A stretch of 18,976 bases of DNA from JBPOHE01 sp052035915 (lineage in GTDB: Bacteria > Pseudomonadota > Gammaproteobacteria > Chromatiales > Chromatiaceae), in contig JBPOHE010000080.1 in assembly GCA_052035915.1 (NCBI GenBank), positions 1-18,976 on the forward strand, read 5' to 3'. How positions within the stretch are numbered: the first letter of the stretch is position 1; each line of letters starts with the position of its first letter. Shown here piece after piece: positions 13,384-18,976 of this stretch. The notes under the pieces are model-generated. The model ran no database searches. It was not told the origin of the DNA and was given only the letters and a program-made list of their open reading frames with translations. The position numbers and the translations under genes are program-made.

Positions 13384-14907
13384 ATGAGCCTGATTCGTGA
13401 CGAAGACTTCGTCTCCAGTGTCGCCGACGCCCTGCAATACATCTCCTACTATCATCCCAAGGATTTCATCGAGGCCCTGGCCGCCGCCTGGGAGCGGGAG
13501 GCGTCTCCCGCCGCCAAGGACGCCATGGCGCAGATCCTGGTCAACTCCAGGCTCTGCGCCGAGGGCCGGCGTCCCATCTGCCAGGACACCGGCATCGTGG
13601 TCGCCTTCATCAAGGTCGGCATGCAGGTCCGCTGGGAGGGTAATCGCAGTCTGGTCGATCTGGTCAACGAAGGGGTCCGTCGCGCCTACAGCCATCCCGA
13701 CAATGTGCTGCGCGCCTCGGTGGTGCGGGATCCCGCCGGCAAGCGGCTGAATACCAGGGACAATACCCCGGCGGTGGTGCATGTCGAGATGGTGCCCGGC
13801 GACAAGCTGCACGTCATCCTGGCAGCCAAGGGCGGCGGCTCGGAGAACAAGTCCCGCTTCACCGTGCTCAATCCCAGCGCCAGCCTGGTGGACTGGGTGT
13901 TGGACACGGTGCCGACCCTGGGGGTCGGTTGGTGTCCGCCCGGCATCCTCGGCATCGGTATCGGCGGCACCCCGGAAAAGGCCATGCTGTTGGCAAAGGA
14001 GGCCATCATGGAGCCGATCGACATGCACGAGCTGCGCGCCCGCGGGCCGGCCAATCGCGCCGAGGAACTGCGCCTGGAGCTCTATGACAAGATCAACGCC
14101 CTTGGCATCGGCGCCCAGGGGCTGGGCGGTTTAACCACGGTGCTGGATGTCAAGGTGCGGGACTATCCCACCCATGCCGCCTCGCTGCCGGTCGCCCTCA
14201 TCCCCAACTGCGCCGCCACCCGCCATATCGAGTTCGAACTCGACGGCTCGGGTCCGGCCAAGCTGGAGCCCCCACGCCTGGAAGACTGGCCGGCGGTGAC
14301 CTGGAGCGCCTCCCCCGACGCCCGCCGGGTCAATCTGGATACCCTGACTCGGGAGGATATCGCGAGCTGGCAACCCGGCGACCTCATCCTGGTCTCCGGG
14401 CGCCTGCTCACCGGCCGTGACGCCGCCCACAAGCGTATCGCCGATCTCCTCGCCAAGGGCGAGGGCCTGCCGCCCGGGGTGGATTTCAACAACAGATTTA
14501 TCTACTACGTCGGCCCGGTCGATCCGGTGCGGGACGAGGTGGTCGGCCCGGCGGGTCCCACCACCGCCACCCGCATGGACAAGTTTACCGAGATGATGCT
14601 GGCCGAGACCGGCCTCATCGGCATGATCGGCAAGGCCGAGCGTGGTCCGGCGGCGATCGAGGCGATCAAACGCCATGGCGCGGTCTATCTCATTGCCGTC
14701 GGCGGTGCCGCCTACCTGGTGTCCAAGGCCATCCGCGACTCCCGCATGATCGCCTTCGAGGATCTGGGCATGGAGGCGATCCGCGAGTTCCTGGTGGAAG
14801 ACATGCCGGTGACGGTGGCGGTCGACAGTCGCGGTAACTCGGTCCACCAGAGCGGACCGCGGGAATGGCGACTGCGCATCGATCAGATCACCCATCGTCA
14901 GCCCTGA
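13384..14907 (+). CDS. fumA: Class I fumarate hydratase (iron-sulfur, single chain)
   Basis: 507 residues. Interconverts fumarate and malate in the TCA cycle using a [4Fe-4S] cluster. The three cluster cysteines are Cys66 (ICQDTG), Cys184 (GWCPPG) and Cys276 (PNCAATRH); their spacing (118 and 92) closely follows E. coli FumA (105, 224, 318), so the N-terminus is about 40 residues shorter. The N-terminal alpha-type and C-terminal beta-type parts (from about 310: LVSGRLLTGRDAAHKRI, YYVGPVDPVRDEVVGPAGPTTATRMDKF) are fused. The ATG at 13384 has AAGGAT about 9 nt upstream; a frame reaching 13312 has no support. AcuI follows at 22 bp. Confidence 0.95.
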   Translation: MSLIRDEDFVSSVADALQYISYYHPKDFIEALAAAWEREASPAAKDAMAQILVNSRLCAEGRRPICQDTGIVVAFIKVGMQVRWEGNRSLVDLVNEGVRRAYSHPDNVLRASVVRDPAGKRLNTRDNTPAVVHVEMVPGDKLHVILAAKGGGSENKSRFTVLNPSASLVDWVLDTVPTLGVGWCPPGILGIGIGGTPEKAMLLAKEAIMEPIDMHELRARGPANRAEELRLELYDKINALGIGAQGLGGLTTVLDVKVRDYPTHAASLPVALIPNCAATRHIEFELDGSGPAKLEPPRLEDWPAVTWSASPDARRVNLDTLTREDIASWQPGDLILVSGRLLTGRDAAHKRIADLLAKGEGLPPGVDFNNRFIYYVGPVDPVRDEVVGPAGPTTATRMDKFTEMMLAETGLIGMIGKAERGPAAIEAIKRHGAVYLIAVGGAAYLVSKAIRDSRMIAFEDLGMEAIREFLVEDMPVTVAVDSRGNSVHQSGPREWRLRIDQITHRQP

Positions 14908-14929
14908 CGCCTTAGCCAAGGAGCCATCC

Positions 14930-15937
14930 ATGACCAGCTATTCCGCCTATCGCATCCACCAAGACCCGGACGGTAGCCACCGCGCCGGCATCGAAACCCT
15001 GGAGGTCCAGCCCCTGGCCGAGGGCGAGGTGCTGATTCGCACCCGCTACTCCTCCATCAACTACAAGGACGCCCTCGCCGGCACCGGCAAGGGCAGGATC
15101 CTGCACCAATTTCCCCTCGTCGGCGGCATCGACTCCGCCGGTGTGGTGGTCGAGTCCAGATCGGAGCGCTATCGGGAAGGCGACGAGGTCATAGTCACGG
15201 GTTACGGTCTGAGCGTCACCCAGGACGGCGGCTACGCCGAGTATCTCAAGGTTCCGGGCGCCTGGATCGTGCCCCTGCCCGAGGGCCTCAGCCTCGAAGA
15301 AAGCATGATCATCGGCACCGCCGGCTTCACCGCCGCCTACGCCCTGCATCGCCTGGAGCAGAACGGCCAACGCCCCGAACTGGGCCCCATAGTGGTCACC
15401 GGCGCCAGCGGCGGGGTCGGTTGCGTGGCGGTCAATCTCTTCAGCGCGTGCGGCTATGAGGTGGTCGCGGTCAGCGGCAAGGAGGCCACTTACCCCTGGC
15501 TGCGGGAACTGGGCGCCAAGGAGGTGCTCGGGCGGGATCGGTTGTACATCGGCGAACGCCCGCTGGAAAAGGGGCTCTGGGGCGGCGCCATCGACAACGT
15601 CGGCGGACGCACCCTCGCCGGTCTCACCCGGCACCTGCGCCAGGGGGGCAGTATCGCCAGCATCGGCCTGGCCGGTGGCATAGATCTCAACACCACCGTC
15701 ATGCCCTTCATCCTGCGCGGCATCAGTTTGATCGGCATCGACTCATCCGCCTGTCGCTACGATCTTCGATACCGCTTGTGGGTGCGTCTGGCAACCGACC
15801 TGAAACCGGCCTTGGATAGGCTGGTCACCCAGCGCCTGGGACTGGATGGCCTGCTCGAGGCCTTCAATGCCATGCTGGCGGGACAGACCTCGGGCCGAAT
15901 CCTGGTGAGGACCGAGACCGCCGGGACCTCCCAATAG
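14930..15937 (+). CDS. acuI: YhdH/AcuI-family NADPH-dependent quinone oxidoreductase / acrylyl-CoA reductase
   Basis: 335 residues of the medium-chain dehydrogenase/reductase superfamily, YhdH/YhfP branch. It has a GroES-like N-terminal half with INYKDALAGTGKGRI (43-57), FPLVGGIDSAGVV, and a Rossmann half with TGASGGVGCVAVNL (157-170) for NADPH. No structural zinc cysteines are present, as in this branch. E. coli YhdH and Rhodobacter AcuI reduce acryloyl-CoA, detoxifying this reactive compound, but the natural substrate here is not shown. The ATG at 14930 has AGGAG about 7 nt upstream. It likely shares a transcript with fumA, 22 bp upstream. Confidence 0.93.
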   Translation: MTSYSAYRIHQDPDGSHRAGIETLEVQPLAEGEVLIRTRYSSINYKDALAGTGKGRILHQFPLVGGIDSAGVVVESRSERYREGDEVIVTGYGLSVTQDGGYAEYLKVPGAWIVPLPEGLSLEESMIIGTAGFTAAYALHRLEQNGQRPELGPIVVTGASGGVGCVAVNLFSACGYEVVAVSGKEATYPWLRELGAKEVLGRDRLYIGERPLEKGLWGGAIDNVGGRTLAGLTRHLRQGGSIASIGLAGGIDLNTTVMPFILRGISLIGIDSSACRYDLRYRLWVRLATDLKPALDRLVTQRLGLDGLLEAFNAMLAGQTSGRILVRTETAGTSQ

Positions 15938-15950
15938 CTATCTGTTCAGT

Positions 15951-15977
15951 CTCCCCCCGCCCTTTTGGCGAGGGGAG
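15951..15977. terminator. Stem-loop between convergent acuI and Na/Pi genes
   Basis: CTCCCC-C-CGCC (15951-15961), loop CTTTT or similar, GGCG-A-GGGGAG (15967-15977). The arms pair with one mismatch. It lies 14 bp past the acuI stop and just before the end of the minus-strand gene. It probably stops transcription from both sides, but lacks a T-run. Confidence 0.5.
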
Positions 15978-15985
15978 GTCTGGGC

Positions 15986-17761
15986 TTACTGGCGTTGCAG
16001 CACCGGCGGCATCACCGTCTTCGCCATGCGTTTGGCGAAGTAGTAGATGCGCTTCTGCTTCTCGATGATGTCGATCTCCAGGGTATAGGCCGGGATGCGG
16101 TTGGGTTCCTCGGCCACCAGCCGGTGCGCCTCGTGGGCGGCGGCGGAGTCGGCGATGCGGGTGATCTCCTCCTTCATGCCGATCACCACCTGGGCGGCCC
16201 GCTCGTTGCGTTGGGCCACCGCCTGCACGGCGGCCTCCACCGCCTTGGTGATGGCCTGCTGGAAGCCGTTCAATACCTCTTGGGTGGGTTCGCTCATGAG
16301 GATCTTCTGGTGGATGCGGTCGTGGCCGAGCACCACCAGGTTGGTCTCGATGATGTCGCCGATGTTTTCCAGATTGCTGACCGCCTCCATGAGCTGGAGA
16401 AACTCCTTGGTCTGTTCCTCGCTCAGGGGCTGTTTGCTGATCTTGCCCAGGTAATCGATGATTCCGGCGTGCAGGATGTCCACCGCGTCATCCATCTGCC
16501 GGATCTCCTCCAAGGCCTCGCGATCGCCGTTGATGATGGCGGGCAGGATACGCTTCAACATGGCGTTGACCGTCTCGCCCATGTGCAGAATCTCCATGCG
16601 CACCCGGTCCAGGGCCAGGGAGGGGGTGGTGAGCAGCTCTTCCTGCAGATATTTGCTGCGGACGATGACGCCTTCCTCTTCCAACGCCTTATCGGGGATC
16701 AGCCATTCCACGAAACGCGCGATCTGGGTGGTGAACCAGATGAAGATCAGGGTATTGGCCACATTGAAGAAGGTATGGGCGTTGGCGATCTGGCGCGGGG
16801 TCTCGGCTCCAAGTCGCTCGACGCCGGACAGGTTGGGATAGGTCGGTGAAATGGCGGTGACGAAGTCGGCGATGAAACCAATCAAGGGCAGCCAGAGCAG
16901 CACTCCGGCGACGTTGAAGGACAGATGCACGATCGCGGCGCGCACCGCCTCCCGGGGCTTGCCGATGATCGCCAGCAGGGCCGTGGCGCAGGTGCCGATG
17001 TTGGCGCCGAAGGCCAGGGCGATGCCGGCCTGGAGGCTGATGAAGCCCTGCCCCGCCATGACGATGACGATGCCGGTGGAGGCGGAGGAGGACTGGATGA
17101 TGGCGGTGAACACCAGGGAAATCAGCACCCCGATCAGGGGGTTGTCCATGCTCTTCATCAGATCGAGGAAGGGCTCGTAGCTGCGCAGGGGCTGCATGGC
17201 CTCCCCCATCACATGCATGCCGAAGAAGATCATGCCCAGACCCATGGTCATGCCGCCGTAGTGCCGGACCTTCTCGTCCTTGGCGATGAACAGCATGCTG
17301 AAACCCACCGCGATCAGCAGCAGGGCCGCCTTGGTGATCTTGAAGGCGACGATCTGGGCGGTGATGGTGGTGCCGATGTTGGCCCCCATGATGACGCCGA
17401 TGGATTGGGCGAGCGACATCAGTCCGGCGGAGATGAAGCCGACCACCAGCACCGTGGTCACCGAGGAAGACTGGATCACCGCGGTGACGAAGGCGCCGGT
17501 GAACACCCCCATGTAACGGTTGGTGGTCAGGGTGGCGAGGATGTTCTTCATCCGCTCGCCGGCCACCGCCTTCAGCCCTTCCTCCATCTGCATCATGCCG
17601 AAGAGGAAGAGGGCGAGACCGCCGAACAGCTCGACGGTCATCATGGCCCAGTCAAGATCACTACTCTTGGGAGTGGCGGCGAGCGCCGGCCAGGCTATGG
17701 CGAACAGGGCGGCGACCCCGAGCAGGGGCCCGCTGCGGACAGGAAAATATTTATAGTTCAT
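15986..17761 (-). CDS. Na/Pi cotransporter family protein with PhoU-like C-terminal domain
   Basis: 591 residues of the NptA/YjbB type. Residues about 40-340 carry two Na/Pi cotransporter repeats, each with a QSSS signature (97-100 and 223-226) and a GANIGT motif (126-131 and 252-257), indicating sodium-coupled phosphate movement; E. coli YjbB mainly exports phosphate. Residues about 370-570 are helical and PhoU-like (ETNLVVLGHDRIHQKIL region). An N-terminal hydrophobic stretch (LLGVAALFAIAWPALAA) ahead of the repeats resembles a signal peptide or extra helix. The ATG at 17761 has GAGGAG 10 nt upstream. It begins 23 bp after the stop of the Usp gene, so they are probably one operon. Confidence 0.93.
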   Translation of the reverse strand: MNYKYFPVRSGPLLGVAALFAIAWPALAATPKSSDLDWAMMTVELFGGLALFLFGMMQMEEGLKAVAGERMKNILATLTTNRYMGVFTGAFVTAVIQSSSVTTVLVVGFISAGLMSLAQSIGVIMGANIGTTITAQIVAFKITKAALLLIAVGFSMLFIAKDEKVRHYGGMTMGLGMIFFGMHVMGEAMQPLRSYEPFLDLMKSMDNPLIGVLISLVFTAIIQSSSASTGIVIVMAGQGFISLQAGIALAFGANIGTCATALLAIIGKPREAVRAAIVHLSFNVAGVLLWLPLIGFIADFVTAISPTYPNLSGVERLGAETPRQIANAHTFFNVANTLIFIWFTTQIARFVEWLIPDKALEEEGVIVRSKYLQEELLTTPSLALDRVRMEILHMGETVNAMLKRILPAIINGDREALEEIRQMDDAVDILHAGIIDYLGKISKQPLSEEQTKEFLQLMEAVSNLENIGDIIETNLVVLGHDRIHQKILMSEPTQEVLNGFQQAITKAVEAAVQAVAQRNERAAQVVIGMKEEITRIADSAAAHEAHRLVAEEPNRIPAYTLEIDIIEKQKRIYYFAKRMAKTVMPPVLQRQ

Positions 17762-17784
17762 CGGGATAGCTCCTCTGGTCGAGG

Positions 17785-18303
17785 TTAGTCTTTGCTTCGG
17801 GCCTTGACGATGGTGACCGGCATCTGGGCCAGATGGACCACCTGCTCGGCGACCGATCCCAGCAACAGATGCCGCAACCCGGTCACCCCTTTGCTGCCCA
17901 TCACCACCAGGCGCGCCCGGCGCTTCTCCGCCAACTGGAGGATGCGGGTCACCGGAAGGCCGCTGACGAGGATCGACTCGGCCTGGCGCAGTTCCTTATT
18001 GTCGGGATGGGCTTCGCGTAGCTTCGCCAGGAAGCTGTCCAGCATCTCGCCGGCCACGTCCTCCATCCTGGCGAGGGTCTTTTTCTTCGCCATGCGGGCG
18101 TAATAGCCGGGCATCCGTTCCGGGTCGTGCACCACGTGCAGCACCAGGAGGTGGGCGCCGAAACAGGTGGCCAGGTCGGCGGCGGTCAGCAGGGCGGCTT
18201 CGGAGTGTGGGGAGAAATCCACCGGCACCAGTATGGGACCGGCGTCCGCCCCCGGAGAATGGTCGGATGTCTGTTTTTTGTCGCTGCTTTTCTTTTCTGC
18301 CAT
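17785..18303 (-). CDS. Universal stress protein (UspA family)
   Basis: 172 residues, single Usp domain. ILVPVDFSPHSEAAL (24-38, with Asp29) is the first nucleotide-binding strand, and GSKG..GS (136-139 and 149-150) forms the G-2x-G-9x-G-S signature typical of ATP-binding Usp proteins such as MJ0577. A Lys/Ser-rich leader of about 22 residues (MAEKKSSDKKQTSDHSPG) precedes the domain. The ATG at 18303 has AGGAG 9 nt upstream. Being first in a likely operon with a phosphate transporter, it may tie transport to stress state; that is inference. Confidence 0.93.
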   Translation of the reverse strand: MAEKKSSDKKQTSDHSPGADAGPILVPVDFSPHSEAALLTAADLATCFGAHLLVLHVVHDPERMPGYYARMAKKKTLARMEDVAGEMLDSFLAKLREAHPDNKELRQAESILVSGLPVTRILQLAEKRRARLVVMGSKGVTGLRHLLLGSVAEQVVHLAQMPVTIVKARSKD

Positions 18304-18842
18304 GGTTCATCGCTCCTGTTACTCGATCGGTTCAGTACAAGCGTTCCAGTGGGGAAAGGCACCAAAGGTCGGGCCCGCATTTCTCGTCAGTCGCCTACGG
18401 CGGACAGCGATTGGCTCGGTGTGGCCCCTCGGTGTCCTCGCTACGATGCCCGCTGAGAATACGGGCTTGAAAGATCAATGCCGGTCTGGTTTCCCTGAAT
18501 GCCGGCGAAGTCGGAGTGGCGCCGCCCTTCCTGCCATGGTTTTTTCTTCCTGGCGGCGGCTTCGTCGACCTGGATCTTGGTGCCAGGGGATGGGTCGTGG
18601 GCGGAAGCTTATCGGTTCGACGGGGAGAAAGGCAAGCCGGGGTCCCGGGCGATCCCGGCTTGGCGGAAAACCAGTCCGCCAGGGTGGGCAGGGCGCACCG
18701 ATGGAAAACGCGGTGCGAGGCACACCTCATACCAATTCCTCTTGGTGTATCCGCCTGAAAGCCATGGGGTAGGCTGGCGATGGGCGAAGCGAATCCCAGC
18801 TACTTGTCCACACCAAGAAGCTGGGTTTCAGCGCTTCGCGCC
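18304..18842. other. Gene-free upstream region of usp
   Basis: About 540 bp without a convincing gene. It holds an inverted repeat (18373-18466) with internal stems in what would be the usp leader or promoter region, and part of the right copy of the dispersed repeat (18769-18850). Open frames here have no ribosome-binding site and no recognisable family, so I do not call them. Confidence 0.6.
18373..18466 (-). repeat. Long-range inverted repeat upstream of usp
   Basis: GCCCGCATTTCTC (18373-18385) and TGAGAATACGGGC (18454-18466) are imperfect reverse complements about 68 bp apart. Between them lie shorter pairs, such as CGCC/GGCG around GTA. If usp transcription starts upstream, this would be a folded leader 70-165 nt before the start codon. 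It may also be a worn-out mobile repeat. Confidence 0.35.
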
Positions 18843-18850
18843 TCAACGCC
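18769..18850 (-). repeat. Dispersed repeat, right copy (opposite to 245-322)
   Basis: Read on the minus strand: GGCGTTGAGGCG, CTGAAACCCAGCTTCTTGG, AGCTGGGATTCGCTTCGC, CCAGCCTAC. Blocks and order match 245-322. Inside the unit, GCTGAAACCCAGC and GCTGGGATTCGC form an imperfect inverted repeat. Confidence 0.6.
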
Positions 18851-18976
18851 AGCCTTGTATTGTGTTTCCCCGGGGGTTGTTCATGATAGGACCGCCTCCC
18901 GGGAAGACCGGACGCCGCCGCCAGCCTTTGGCTTCGAAGCCCGTATCGTAGATGAAGCGCCGGTCTTCCCCTTCCT
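18843..18976 (-). CDS. Possible 3' end of a gene cut by the right window edge
   Basis: On the minus strand the frame gives EGEDRRFIYDTGFEAKGW followed by RRRPVFPGGGPIMNNPRGN and TIQGWR, then TGA at 18843-18845. Third positions are mostly G or C, as in true genes here. The last codons run into the dispersed repeat (from 18850), as seen when a repeat sits against a gene end. I do not recognise the family. Confidence 0.3.
   Translation of the reverse strand, partial: EGEDRRFIYDTGFEAKGWRRRPVFPGGGPIMNNPRGNTIQGWR

Noticed and set aside
16925..17788. 287-codon plus-strand open frame opposite the Na/Pi gene
   Set aside because: Antisense shadow, dominated by Gly, Asp and His runs; no ribosome-binding site.

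Overview
The window is GC-rich, about 60-65% by eye, and carries 15 complete protein-coding genes that I can support, plus two likely partial ends. The gene set (RdgC, MacB/LolCDE-type ABC exporter, class I fumarase, NosL-family protein, HPF, CNNM/CorC protein) and strong Shine-Dalgarno sites point to a gammaproteobacterium, perhaps a Chromatiales- or Methylococcales-like lineage; betaproteobacteria are less likely. I cannot resolve the genus. No rRNA, tRNA, CRISPR array, prophage or insertion sequence with a transposase is visible. Most genes are ordinary chromosomal housekeeping, transport or stress genes. The unusual material lies mainly in the intergenic DNA.

Layout. 1-627: tail of a gene, then about 580 bp of repeats and hairpins. 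628-1572: rdgC. 1573-1829: repeats. 1830-3452 (-): CNNM/CorC-type membrane protein. 3650-4525 (-): acetolactate decarboxylase with a predicted signal peptide, divergent from 4705-6069 (+), a membrane-anchored spermidine synthase-like protein. 6290-6769 (-): collagen-like protein. 6914-11154 (-): four-gene exporter operon, transcribed as adaptor, ATPase, permease 1, permease 2, with 2-7 bp gaps or a 4-bp overlap. 11346-12379 (+): HPF then Hsp20, ending in a clear terminator at 12398-12433. 12497-12991 (+): NosL-family protein. 13384-15937 (+): class I fumarase then an AcuI/YhdH oxidoreductase. 15986-18303 (-): universal stress protein then Na/Pi cotransporter with a PhoU-like tail. 18304-18976: mostly non-coding, with a possible gene tail at the right edge.

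How the parts relate. The exporter genes form one machine: membrane-fusion adaptor, ATPase and two FtsX-type permeases. HPF and Hsp20 are both stress or stationary-phase proteins (ribosome hibernation and protein holding). Usp and Na/Pi are 23 bp apart and probably co-transcribed. Fumarase and AcuI are 22 bp apart.

Most notable signal. A roughly 95-105 bp AT-rich repeat occurs three times (371-475, 1616-1720, 13025-13116). Each copy has two GTTCT-N5..7-AGAAC hairpins whose starts are 40-41 bp apart, arranged as mirror images, plus a GC-rich flank on one side. Two copies flank rdgC in the same orientation; the third lies inverted upstream of the fumarase gene. Other repeat families are also present: CCTGAGC..CCTTCG-type repeats, one of which appears to sit in frame inside rdgC, and a repeat found in opposite orientation near the two window ends. 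I see no convincing new multi-gene defence or metabolic system.
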